Positions 23,426 to 34,340 of a stretch of 64,000 nt of DNA are shown piece after piece. Both the position numbers and the translations under genes were made by a program. How positions within the stretch are numbered: position 1 is the first letter of the stretch; every line of letters begins with the position of its first letter. The stretch comes from Amphiduros pacificus (taxonomy: Eukaryota; Annelida; Polychaeta; Phyllodocida; Hesionidae): assembly GCA_949316495.1 (NCBI GenBank), contig OX439000.1, positions 66,761,070 to 66,825,069 of the forward strand, in the 5' to 3' direction. The notes beneath the pieces were generated by a model. The model saw only the letters and a program-made list of their open reading frames with translations. It was not told the DNA's origin and did no database searches.

Positions 23426-23519
23426 AAATGTGTGGAAAGATATAAATAGTTTGGACTATTTAAAACAAAATCTTAAATTTGACACGACAATGTTGCCTGA
23501 GTTTTGGCTCAATCTATAC

Positions 23520-24492
23520 TATACCCAAAGACATCTGCAAAATAGACTTGAAATCCACTGTTTCTGGAAACACCACGCACTGCCCATTATATTGCAGATT
23601 CCCCACTAATTAAACTCGACTTCCAGCGATTGACTGTTGCAGTTATGACCAATGTCATCGTCTGTAAATGCAAATCCGGGGGTAATCTGTAGCGTTTTTT
23701 CCTCAGTTTTTTAGCCGATATTAAACCACACTCCCACGCAGTGTCGCCACCGTCTCGACCATCCACCCTCTCCACCATCGACGATACCACCACTGCCACA
23801 GGTGCCTTTTTGGCTCCGATTTGCTCCCATACGCCAAATTTGTCACAATCGCTAGAGTTTATAGTTGAGTAAATTTATAAACTTTACATAGTTATCTGAA
23901 TGGGTTGTAATCATTTCTGAAACATTGTACCAATAAAGGCAGTATTTACAATGTTACACTCAGAGTTTGCTGGGAACTATTTAAAAGTCATGCGGGCTAC
24001 ATTCAGAGGTACGTGATTTGGTTTTGAGGGCAGACGACAAACAGCTGAAAGTAGTACCGACGGTCATATGCTAATCTGCCTGTGGCAGTGATGGGTCTTT
24101 GACCCGGGGCTGTAAGGAGTGTGATATTAAACATGACAACGTGATGATGTCATGGAAACGCAAAGGGAGAATCTTCATATGACGTCAGAAGGACCACAAC
24201 GTTGTGGAGTTTCCAGATTGTTGCTGTCACTCCCGTGAATAAACTGACCAACTTTCACCTGATTGCGCAAACTCGTAAACAATGGCGAAACGATGCCGAG
24301 ATGAAGAAATAACAAAGAAATTTTTTCAAACAGGGCTGACATCTTATGTTTACTTAAAGGGAACCTAATTGTTTGATTGTTAGTTGCCGGAAGTCGAGTT
24401 CTTACAGAGTCTGGACTTAAAAACTGGATGGGCAGTGCATGGTATTTCTAAAATCAAAGGATTTCAAGTCTATTTTGACGATGTCTTTGGGT
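23520..24492. mobile_element. TA-flanked inverted-repeat MITE, copy 1 (carries a nested insertion)
   Basis: The left terminus tatacccaaagacatc is mirrored at the right by gatgtctttgggtata, and the inverted similarity continues inwards for about 50 bp (cttgaaatccactgtttct against the complementary right-hand arm). Internal sequence matches copy 2 at 26060-26670 over its whole length, except for a 397-bp insertion (23727-24123). Termini of the type TACCCAAAG next to TA suggest a Tc1/mariner-superfamily target site. There is no transposase, so it is non-autonomous. Confidence 0.8.
23727..24123. mobile_element. Nested 397-bp element with 9-bp target duplication
   Basis: This block interrupts MITE copy 1 and is absent from copy 2. 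It is flanked by perfect direct repeats atattaaac (23718-23726 and 24124-24132); copy 2 has this sequence once. The ends cacactcc and ggagtgtg are inverted repeats. A 9-bp target duplication points to a MULE-type transposase, though an 8-bp hAT-type duplication with one shared base cannot be excluded. No coding capacity. Confidence 0.8.
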
Positions 24493-25204
24493 ATAAATGT
24501 AGTAACAATTATGGTTTATGACTCAATTTACCAGTTCAATTTGATTACATCTTGGCGATTAGAACTTTGCACCTAATTTAGCAATAAATGGTGATGTGGG
24601 CTGGATCAGTTGCATGGTTCATCATAGAGTTGGAATGCCACAGTTCCTTTTAATATATTTGAATTAGTACATATATGTCTGAATCATATCCTGATCAAAA
24701 TAGTGATGATCATAATGTAATCAAAGAAAAATTATATCAGTTTCCCTAATTTTCATTAGTGAAAATTAGGGAAACGGTGAAATGACATTTTCGAAGTGGC
24801 AAAAATCAGACCCTATTGTTCTTTTAAAACTGTTTTGACTATTTCCGGGCCCGGGCTATGCCTTGCATCCTCTTTGCAACGGCAATAAACCAGAAAAAGT
24901 GGTGCTCCACATGTAACACGGATGGGAAAAAATAACAAACAAAACAAAAATTACAACAAACAAAACAAAAAAATTAATAAACAACAAAATAATTAATAAA
25001 CAACAAAATACATTTAAACACAAACAATCATTGCAAACTGATGAAGTAGTTGAAATTATTTTTATTCATCTTTTAAAAACATTTAATTTGGTATGTGAAC
25101 GATTTTATCAGCACAACTCTTTGCAAAGATGAGCCTTTTCATGCTCGATTACGTAAGTTGCTCTATTATCGCCCAGGCGCTATCAGACTTTTGCATGTCA
25201 TTTC
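24493..25204. other. No gene; contains a perfect 16-bp hairpin
   Basis: AT-rich sequence with A-rich simple repeats of aacaaaacaaaa type at 24935-25020. A perfect inverted repeat lies at 24740-24775. No coding region recognised. Confidence 0.4.
24740..24775. repeat. Perfect 16-bp inverted repeat with 4-nt loop
   Basis: gtttccctaattttca is followed after ttag by its exact reverse complement. A 36-bp perfect snap-back in otherwise unstructured sequence could be a cruciform, a replication-slippage product or a transposon relic. Confidence 0.85.
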
Positions 25205-25550
25205 TGTTCTAATTGTCCGATTTACACCAAATTTGAATTAAACTTACTGAAAATTCCTTGTTCCTGCGATTGGGAATCATTTCCAAGCAATTTAAAGGGA
25301 TAATTTTATGCAACGATAGACAAAGACGATGACATCGTTTTTGAACGTTCTGCTTTGACTCACGCACTTCTTTTCTTTTGCCACGGTTCACTTCTGTTAC
25401 ATATGTATTCATATACCGGGACGCTTGCGCGAATTGGAATCTTGCATGCACACGGATGAACACTCCACAGTGGCGTCAGTTGCTTCAACAATAATGACCA
25501 CAGAAAAACCCGAATTACAACCCACAGGATATGACTACGCATTTCCCACG
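25205..25550 (-). repeat. Dispersed repeat, copy in antisense
   Basis: In reverse complement this matches 35700-36050 in collinear order, with best-kept block tttttctgtggtcattattg, then gacgccactgtggagtgttc and gtgtgcatgcaagattcc. Divergence is about 15% in the core and higher outside. In one frame both copies read VVxIVxAxDATxECSS, in another FLWSxLxKQLTPLWSV; which of these, if any, is coding cannot be decided. Class unknown. Confidence 0.6.
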
Positions 25551-26059
25551 ATCATACCGATCACAGTATAACACAGATAGTCGGCAATCATTCTCAAAAA
25601 GGGAACTATCCCTGTTACAAAAATCTCGGCCATTTTAGCGCTGATTCAAGTGCCAGGTGCCTGTTATGGGTCTGATGAGTGTAAAGGGCAAGTAACATGC
25701 CCAAAATACACTGATTACCACACCGCAATGAGGAAATTCAAATTAACATTTTTAAAGGAAAAAGAAATTCAAAGGATGCGCCACACTGAGAATATTTTTT
25801 TTTTGAGGCACATAATCATATTAAAAGTCAGTACAATCTGATAGCCTTTTCATGCGCTGGTGTTATACCAAAAGAAACCAAATCAGTGGCAATCCAAACG
25901 GACATGACATGGCCAATTCAAGATAAGGCACATTTATTTGCAGTGAATGATACGCGTGCTATATCTACCATTGCATTTCAAGCTAAATCTACCATGGCAT
26001 GGCAACCCAGTCTTCTACCTTACTTCTGCCAAATACTTTACAAAATCTACAAAAACACC
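25551..26059. other. No gene recognised
   Basis: Two overlapping short plus-strand frames at 25886-26135 extend into MITE copy 2 and have no domain. Nothing else is supported. Confidence 0.35.
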
Positions 26060-26670
26060 TATACCCAAAGACATCGGCAAAATGGACCTGAAATCCACTG
26101 TTTCTAGAAACATCACGCACTTCCCATCATATTGAAGTTTCCCCAGTAATTAAACTCGACTTCCGGCGATTGACTGTTGCAGTTCTGATCCATGTCATCG
26201 TCTTTCCCAGTCATAATATCTATAATTGCAAATCCGGGGGTAATCTGTAGCGTTTTTTCCTCAGTTTTTTAGCCGATATTAAACATGACAACGTGAAATG
26301 GCATTTAGAAGAGTCCAAGTGATGACGTCATGGAAACGCAAAGGGAGAATCTTCATATGACGTCAGACGCACCACAACGTTGTTGAGCTTCAGATCGTTG
26401 CTGTCACTCCCGTGAATAAACTGACCCACTTTCACCTGATTGCGCAAACTCGTAAACAATGGCGAAACGATGCCGAGATGAAGAAATAACAAAGACATTT
26501 TTTCAAACAAGACTGACATCTTATGTTCATATAAAAGGAACATGATTGTTTGATTGTTAGTTGCCGGAAGTCGAGTTCTTACAGAGTCGTGGCTTAAATA
26601 TGAAGGCCAGTGCAAGGTGTCTCTAGAAACAGTGGATTTCAAGTCCATTTTGACGATGGCTTTGGGTATA
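26060..26670. mobile_element. TA-flanked inverted-repeat MITE, copy 2 (uninterrupted)
   Basis: About 611 bp beginning tatacccaaagacatcggca and ending gatggctttgggtata. Terminal inverted similarity extends about 50 bp, including ccactgtttctaga on both arms. It matches copy 1 at 23520-24492 apart from the nested element there and local changes. It carries two TGACGTCA motifs (26333-26340, 26358-26365). No transposase, so non-autonomous. Confidence 0.85.
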
Positions 26671-26674
26671 ATAC

Positions 26675-27970
26675 AAATATATAAAATAAAAAACCTGCTA
26701 AATAATGCTTCTGTTGTCTGTATTCAAGAAACTAAAGTTAAAATTACATCCATCACAATTACATGATTTGAACCCTCCATAAACTTGCTAAAACAGATGG
26801 ATAGAGCACATGGTGGAGTTGCAATGTTTATCAGGAACTTTATTCCAAAAAGTGAAATAATCCTATATTCAGACATACAGGCTGTTTCTGTAAAAGTAAC
26901 TGGTCACACTACAATAACTATCTTTTCATTATATTTAGAATACTTTGTGCCTTTGGAATGATGATACACCTATCTTCCTCCTACTCCAGGTTCCTTGACA
27001 TTGACTGATCTCTCCAGGTGTTCTCTGAGCTTATTTTTAGATTTTTAACATGGGAGGATAAATCAAAGAGAACCGCATCAGTTTTCAGCGTGTGTAACTT
27101 GCAGCTCACCGCACGTGCTGGTCAGTGACGTCATGTCAATGATTGGCACATGCACGAGACGACGTAACGCAAATATATGATGTACTTCCACCATATATTT
27201 GCGTACGCATCGGTATCCCTGCACGTGTAGTGGTCCACGTGCTGCGTGAGAGGCTGGAAGCTAATGCGGTTCTCTATGGGATAAATGGGGAAGTGGTCAT
27301 TGACCCATTATCTTAAATGGTCATTTTCCTTCTCCAGATGAAAGACTGTCAAAATGTCGATTTCTTACAGATTGGAGGTATTTCAAATTGTTTGCTATGA
27401 GAGAATTACCCCTGAACTATTTGAAGATGCAGTAACCCGATATAAATGTTTACAGATACACTGAAACATGTTGCCGATAGCTGTATTCCCAAGTCAAAAC
27501 CCAACTCTAAAATAAAAAAAATGGTTTAGTGCTGAGTGTAAACATGCTGTCAAAGAGCAGAAGAAAGCTCTCAAGAAATTCAATAGGTGGCCAAGTCACT
27601 ACATTTTAAACCAATATCGGATTAGAAGAGCTAAAATTAGATATGCTATATACGGTGTCAGCAAAATGAAGAGCAAGGACTGTTTCAGAATTAAAACTAC
27701 ACTTAACTCGTAGTCACCCATTGAGAAATGCTGTGGATATGATTTGTAAAATAAAGGTAAAGCGATGTGTTGGGTTTATACATATAAATAAAAATGGTCT
27801 GAAATAGCCAATACAATAAAGTCAGTCAATATCAAACAATTCCTCTTCAGAAAATACTACATTCCAAAATTGAGACAAAGTCACACATTCAGCTCTTTTG
27901 TGAGAAACTTTAAGGAATTTATGACAGATGACACAATTTTTGACAGATGACAAACTTTCTAATTGGCAAA
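26675..27970 (+). mobile_element. I/Nimb-type LINE fragment (endonuclease to RT linker)
   Basis: Translation of the plus strand gives decayed endonuclease text: NASVVCIQETKVK near 26710-26750, then GGVAMFIRNFIPKSEIILYS and IQAVSVKVTGHTTITIFSLY at about 26815-26935. After the inserted palindromic element comes the linker to RT, CIPKSKPNSKIKK, WFSAECKHAVKEQKKALKKF and RIRRAKIRYAI (about 27480-27650), then LRNAVDMICKIKGK. Several stops and frame changes are present and the RT itself is missing. It starts right next to MITE copy 2. Confidence 0.75.
27066..27284. mobile_element. Palindromic MITE inside the I/Nimb LINE fragment
   Basis: The ends agagaaccgcat and atgcggttctct are perfect 12-bp inverted repeats. 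A second dyad inside, cgcaaatatatg and catatatttgcg, flanks a short centre near 27170-27205. About 219 bp, non-coding, with one TGACGTCA (27126-27133). It interrupts the LINE reading order, so it inserted after the LINE. The target duplication is unclear; gataaat occurs a few bases outside both ends. Confidence 0.7.
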
Positions 27971-28079
27971 ACCCATGAATGTCAAATTTCATTGTGCCCT
28001 ATATATCTTATGAGGAAATCCCCAGTTTGGTGACATTAATGCTTTAGCCCGCAATTGCTATAATGGTAAGGCATGGTCA

Positions 28080-28275
28080 TAATCGTATGCATATGTCAAA
28101 ATGGGCCGTCTACATGGATGCACTGAAATGACGATAATTTTGATAATACAGAGGGCACCATATCCTGGTGATCTCACAAGAATTAGTGTGAAAGTATAAC
28201 CATCACTTTGATCAAGCATCAGACAGATCTTCTGGAAATACCAACAATTATGTGTGTATATCATTCATTAATGAT
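28080..28275 (+). repeat. Unclassified dispersed repeat, copy 2
   Basis: Collinear with 18000-18165 (see that entry). It ends just before the 84-bp satellite array, which may have nucleated at its 3' edge. Confidence 0.6.
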
Positions 28276-28326
28276 TTATTATTAAAAAGGCAAAAACCTA
28301 GCTCATTGCAAGAAATACATTTTGTC

Positions 28327-29071
28327 ATTGTACCCCTTGTAATAATACAACAGTGCATATCACTGGTATACGGTATATCTTGGACGAGTGTCTGATTTAG
28401 GTCATGTGGTATTGTACCCCTTGTAATAATACAACAGTGCATATCACTGGTATACGGTATATCTTGGACGAGTGTCTGATTTAGGTCATGTGGTATTGTA
28501 CCCCTTGTAATAATACAACAGTGCATATCACTGGTATACGGTATATCTTGGACGAGTGTCTGATTTAGGTCATGTGGTATTGTACCCCTTGTAATAATAC
28601 AACAGTGCATATCACTGGTATACGGTATATCTTGGACGAGTGTCTGATTTAGGTCATGTGGTATTGTACCCCTTGTAATAATACAACAGTGCATATCACT
28701 GGTATACGGTATATCTTGGACGAGTGTCTGATTTAGGTCATGTGGTATTGTACCCCTTGTAATAATACAACAGTGCATATCACTGGTATACGGTATATCT
28801 TGGACGAGTGTCTGATTTAGGTCATGTGGTATTGTACCCCTTGTAATAATACAACAGTGCATATCACTGGTATACGGTATATCTTGGACGAGTGTCTGAT
28901 TTAGGTCATGTGGTATTGTACCCCTTGTAATAATACAACAGTGCATATCACTGGTATACGGTATATCTTGGACGAGTGTCTGATTTAGGTCATGTGGTAT
29001 TGTACCCCTTGTAATAATACAACAGTGCATATCACTGGTATACAGTATATCTTGGACGAGTGTCTGATTTT
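28327..29071. repeat. 84-bp satellite, eight full units plus one partial, nearly identical
   Basis: Units start attgtaccccttgtaataat at 28327, 28411, 28495 and every 84 bp to 28999. The eight full units look identical, and only the terminal partial unit shows changes (tacagtata at about 29040). Each unit has a small dyad cagtgcatatcactg. Since 84 is 28 codons, one minus-strand frame is open for 260 codons as a repeated 28-residue block starting MHCCIITRGTIPHDLNQ. The lack of any non-repeat coding context argues for a recently amplified satellite, but a repeat protein cannot be excluded from sequence alone. Confidence 0.93.
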
Positions 29072-30614
29072 AATTTTTCAGTTCATGACAAGGATGTAAT
29101 AGATGTTCATAATTATCCTTAGATATCGATCAACATAAATATGATGCATTTAAATGGTGGAGCAGAACCAGACGTTTGCTCAAAAGAAGTGTGAGAAATA
29201 TTAAGACTAGGGTGATATTGATGATATTGACCGGCCTCAAAGTCAGGAGGGTTACTAAAGGTATCTTAAAAATTGAAAAAAGAGGCAGCTCCACAACATG
29301 CTGAGCACGTGCTCACAATATTGTACCGCAATTTTTTCACCTCTCTTCAAATATCTGATTTCCAAATTATACAAATGAAAATGTCAAAATCTGTTTCACT
29401 AGGATTGCAGTGAATTTTCTTCACACTAAAATCAACAAAGCTAAAAACAAGCTTTTACTAGTTGTGTAATCTACCGTAGAACTAGTTTGCTTGTCTTTTT
29501 CATTTCACTTCAAAACTATTATCGGGGACGATGTGGACAATAATACTACATTGTATTTTGAAAGAAATATAGTTGTAATCATTAATGTCATAGTCGTAAT
29601 ATTAAATTTCATTGATGCATTGATTTTAAAGGAATGTATTACCAGTTCCCATAAAGTACATTATTTTGGTTATTTTCTCTTCTGCCACTAGGGCCCATCA
29701 TTGAAAAGACCAACCAATAAATACCCTTTAAAAAGAAGTAACTTTTATTTTGTCTTTGTACATGTATGATTTTGAAATCAACAAAACATGTAGCCTATTA
29801 TATATTTATGATATGATACGTTTCAAAAAGATACTGGATTATATGTACTGTAAGACTGAAATATCACAAAATGATCATTAGAAATGTATAAATGTATATA
29901 TGTTCATATACAGCATGAAGATTAAAATATCATTGTACAGTTATATGAGTTTCAAAGATCGGTTTTTGGTACAGTGCTCAGTTACAAATATGAGAAAAAT
30001 AACGGTATACAATTACGTATTCATTCATCCAGTGTGTTTGTATTTCCAGTTCCATCCAGATCCAGATTCTCATCCAGGTGGGTTTTGATTTACAATCACA
30101 GAATTCAATTCAGGGCCGGAAAAATGTCATTTCTGAACTTGATATATTAGGTATATAGTACATATGACACATCTCTGATGAATAATACAGATTTCTATTT
30201 GAATGTGTGTTTTTACAGAAAATGTTCAAAACGTGTCCTATCAAATTATTTATATGCTTTGGACACGAATAAAAAAAATAAATATGTTAGTTTTGACACG
30301 AATAAAACAGTTAAAACTATATGACAGTTGTACATTTTACATAATGAGGGTTTGTTAATACTTAGATTTGTGGGGATAAGATGAAGACCTGGATGAGGAA
30401 TATTCATCACATAACACCACTCCAGGCTGACCACAGCACACCTCCCAGATTTCTCAAAACCAAAATTACAAAAAAACAATGATATTGGGAATGTTTGTAT
30501 TTAAATTATTAAAAATTAGACTGTTAAATATTGAAAAATGTATGAGGTGAGCACATAACAAAGGTGGTCGTGCTGCCTGCCTGTTATCATTTGGAACTGC
30601 TATTTCCTCTGATA
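29072..30614. other. No gene recognised
   Basis: AT-rich with short frames only (the longest about 77 codons, featureless). No repeat with clear borders, no promoter or RNA gene. Confidence 0.4.
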
Positions 30615-31025
30615 GTTGTAAAGCTACCAAGGTTTCTCTGCAGGAAAATTGTGTCATATGTTGTTCAAATCCAAGAGGAAGATACCAGACACAGTTCAAA
30701 TGGTAAAGCTACCAAGGTTTCTCTGCAGGTAAATTGTGTCATATGTTGTTCAAATCCAAGAGGAAGATACCAGACACAGTTCAAATGGTAAAGCTACCAA
30801 GGTTTCTCTGCAGGTAAATTGTGTCATATGTTTTTCAAATCCAAGAGGAAGATACCAGACACAGTTCAAATGGTAAAGCTACCAAGGTTTCTCTGCAGGT
30901 AAATTGTGTCATATGTTTTTCAAATCCAAGAGGAAGATACCAGACACAGTTCAAATGGTAAAGCTACCAAGCTTTCTCTCCAGGTAAATTGTATCATATG
31001 CTGTTCAAACCCAAGAGGCAGAACA
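30615..31025. repeat. 85-bp tandem repeat, about 4.8 units
   Basis: taaagctaccaaggtttctc recurs at 30619, 30704, 30789, 30874 and 30959, exactly 85 bp apart. Units differ by a few bases (tgttgttcaaa or tgtttttcaaa). Each contains ctctgcaggtaaattg, so a CAG|GTAAAT splice-like string recurs every 85 bp. The array ends about 70 bp before the 3' end of the antisense LINE. The period is not a multiple of three, so no continuous frame exists. Confidence 0.93.
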
Positions 31026-31129
31026 CATATTACGGAGAATTTTGGGCTAATCCCGATGGTAATGCTACCACCTCCTCTGATATCATTGTGGGTAATAATA
31101 ATAATAATAACGATTTATATAGCGCTATA

Positions 31130-32521
31130 TCAGACCAGGTCTGCTCTAAGCGCTTCATTAAGATAGTGCTTTCTAAATAAAAATGTCTTGAGTTTTTTCT
31201 TGAAGGTTTCTACAGTTTTACAATTTTTCACTTCAAGGGGCAGGGCATTCCAGATTCTTGGCGCATATACCATGAAAGCCCTGTCGCCATAGGATTTCAT
31301 ATTAGTCATAGGTACTATGTATTCATTCTTATCATTAGATCGCAGTCCCATACCCAACTGTTTATATTCTAATAAATCAGACAAATATTTTGGGGCAAAG
31401 CCATTTTGCACCTTCCATGTTAGTAGAGCCATTTTGAAATCAATTCTAGCCTTCACAGGCAACCAGTGAAGTTCTATAAGTTTTTGCGTGATATGATCTC
31501 TCTTTTTAAGTTTCCCAACTACCCTGGCTGCAGCGTTCTGTAATTTTTGTAGTTTAGCTAATTCACATCCAGGTAACCTAGCAAGAAGGGCATTTCCATA
31601 GTCAAGGGTAGAGGTAACAAAGGCATGAGCAAGGGTGTTGGCAGTTTTTTCATCCAGACAATTTCTTATTCTTGATAAATTTTTTACATGGAAGAAACCA
31701 TTTTTACACATTTTCTTGATTTGTGATTTCATAGATAGTTCTTGATCTAGAATAACCCCTAGATCCTTAACAGCATTTGATCTAGGAATTTTAGTTTCCC
31801 CTACTAGAATTTCTTCTGGTACATTTTTCTTTCTGAAATCACAGCTTTTACCACATAAAAGCATTTCTGTCTTTCCATCATTTAACTTCATCTTATTCTC
31901 TATTAAAAATTTTTTAACCTCTATAATACACCTTTCCATCTCTATGCAAGACCTATTTCTAGTTTCTTCAGATTTAGGATCAATGGTGATGTACAGTTGT
32001 GTGTCGTCAGCATAGATATGATGCCTGAGACCATAGTTACCAATGATATCTGATAAAGGCTCCATATATGCAGTGAAAAGTAAAGGTCCCAAAACCGAGC
32101 CTTGTGGGACGCCATATTTAATATTCATGTTTTCAGATCTTTTACCATCAATTATGACACATTGTTTTCTATTAGATAAGTATGATCTAAACCATTTAAG
32201 GGCAATTCCTGTGATACCACATCTTTTTTCCAGTCTATTCAATAATATCTCATGATCGATAGTGTCGAAGGCTGCTGATAGATCCAGCAGTACCAGCATT
32301 ACCGTTTTACCATTATCAATATCCATTAATATGTCATTCTGAACTTTAAGCAATGCAGTTTCAGTACTATGGAATTCCTTATATGCTGATTGAAATAGCC
32401 CTTGAATTTCATTTCTAACCAAATGACCTACAAACTGTGTAGCCACAGCCCTTTCTATTAGTTTTGATAAATAGGCCAGATTCGAGACTGGTCTATAATT
32501 GATCTGATATTTTTTCATCAA
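31130..32521 (-). pseudogene. LINE reverse transcriptase (C-terminal part of ORF2)
   Basis: 463 codons open. Motifs in order: NYRPVSNLAYLSKLIERAVA, FQSAYKEFHSTETALLKV, LLDLSAAFDTIDHEILLNRL with catalytic Asp, YGVPQGSVLGPLLFTAYM, HHIYADDTQLYI with YADD (around 32003-32016), KMKLNDGKTEMLL, KDLGVILD, then the C-terminal CR1-type region LQKLQNAAARVVGKLKKRDH and ELHWLPVKARIDFKM. The frame ends properly just before the 3' tail. The N-terminal third of the RT and the linker are deleted, so although catalytic residues are intact the enzyme is incomplete. Confidence 0.88.
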
Positions 32522-33596
32522 CTATATGTTCCTTAATTATATTACTATGTATGCCTGTTATTAATAAGTCGAGCGTATTTCCCATAATATGCGTTGGTTC
32601 TGTCACATGATTATGCAAATTATACAGATCTAGGACTTCATTGAATTTTATTACATTAGGCCTTTCGGGTCTATTCATGTGAAAATTATAGTCACCTACT
32701 AATATAACTTCATGATTATATGTGCTATAATAGGACAGTAGTTCACTGAATTCTTCAAAAAATTCTGTGTAAGTATATTTGTTCTTATCAGAAGGCTCAG
32801 GTCTGTATATTGTAATAATGGTGCATATCTTATTTTTAGATTTAATGTTTATTTCCATCATTTCCATTGTCAATAATTTATGTGTGTGATTAATTTTTTT
32901 TATGTCTATTTCAGGTCTATAGATAATCGCCAGAACCCCGCCAGACCTTAGGGCACGTGGTACATGTTCAATGTCATAGTTGATACCTTTAATTTCGCCT
33001 CGAATGATTTGTTCATTCATTTCATTAATCCAAGTTTCAGTTATAAAGAAAAGATCAACATTATTTTCCTTTATATACATATTTATCAGTTCCGTCTTGT
33101 TTCCAAGACTTTGAACATTGGCTGTTGCAATAATTAGATCTTTGTTCATTTTAATATGTTTATCATTTTTAAGTTTACGTTTTATATGTCTATTCGTTTT
33201 GTTATTAATTAAGTTTCTATTAAAGTTAGTTTTATTTATATTCTCCTGAGCATTAAGGCAACTTTCAACCGGGAATTCGGCCATTGACCCTATGACGTCA
33301 TTATGGAGGGAACCTCTTTCACCCCCAGCAGACTGCCCCCCATGACGGCCAATCAGATTAAGGGAGGGCGGAGCAAACGTCTGATCGCTTTGAATCTTTG
33401 TGCGGCAATTTACATTACTAGGAGTGTATTCATTATGACCAAAGTTGTGTGCTACCATCTTATTACTGTCAGAAAGACATCCAAATCGATTTGAGAGCGA
33501 AATGTCATTTTTATGCGTTGTGAGACATGTTCTACTCCTACGGACCAGCCTGTGGTGGGCGGGGCCATTCTTACCATGTGACTCATATCGCATCAA
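32493..33596 (-). pseudogene. LINE endonuclease (N-terminal part of ORF2)
   Basis: 367 codons. Residues 1 to about 150 are a basic, Asn/Lys-rich leader (KRKLKNDKHIKMNKD). The APE-type endonuclease then begins with IIATANVQSLGNKTELINM, followed by DLFFITETWI with the catalytic Glu, RSGGVLAIIYRPEI, TIYRPEPSDKN, VILVGDYNFHMNRPERPNV (GDYNxH) and HIMGNTLDLLITGI, ending in DEKISDQL. The usual SDH has become SDQ at the deletion junction. The overlap with the RT frame (32493-32521) marks where the internal deletion fused the two domains out of frame. Confidence 0.85.
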
Positions 33597-33616
33597 TGAT
33601 TGGTTCTGGTTTTTCC

Positions 33617-34300
33617 TTAAGTTTCGTATACAAGAGCTACCATTAAGATGCTTTCCATTAAGAGTGTCTGCTTGGGGACCCCCCTCATATTAATTCCTAC
33701 CATTTTATTTAAAGATGATGTGCTATTGTTAAAATTTTTATTTTCTGCTTTATTACTGCACAGATTGACTTCTTTTTGATTATTTGGAATCTTCAATACC
33801 TCAGCATATGTGGTCTTTAAAAATTCTACATGTTTATTTACTGTTTCATATTCTTGGCTATCTTTATTACTTAAAAGATAAAAAACTTTGTTTTGACATT
33901 GATTTTTGCATTGACTACGGGGACATACGGTATTATTATTACTTAAAAGATAAAAAACTTTGTTTTGACATTGATTTTTGCATTGACTACGGGGACATAA
34001 GGTATTTATCTTTTCATTTGAAAAAATGACATTATTCGAATCTTTTCCACGTTTGTTAAAATTTATTTTCATGCAATTTTCTTTTAAATCATCATGCATC
34101 GTAAAAACATCTCCATTCATAGAGTTTTGGTTATACAAGATTCTTTCATTATAAATATTTCTCTTCTGAAACCTTATGTCCCCCCGACCCCATCATTTGT
34201 TAAATTGTTGCATATTTTTGTACTTTGTCAGTTCCTCATTATAATTTCTTCCGAAAATTAATTTTTCCTGAAGTGATTCGATAAGTTCATTTGTTGCCAT
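33617..34300 (-). pseudogene. LINE ORF1, Cys-rich with a tandem duplication
   Basis: On the minus strand an ATG at 34300 starts MATNELIESLQEKLIFGRNY followed by NEELTKYKNMQQFNK. An in-frame TGA then occurs and the same frame continues to the stop at 33617, so ORF1 has one nonsense change or starts internally. The middle contains two copies of CPRSQCKNQCQNKVFYLLSN, due to a 72-bp direct duplication (33867-33938 and 33939-34010). No RRM, CCHC knuckle or esterase is recognisable. The N-terminus has helical, coiled-coil-like character. Role as RNA-binding ORF1 is inferred from position upstream of the endonuclease. Confidence 0.55.
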
Positions 34301-34340
34301 CAAAAGTAAAAATATTTCAGTAACAAAATTATTAGTGACG

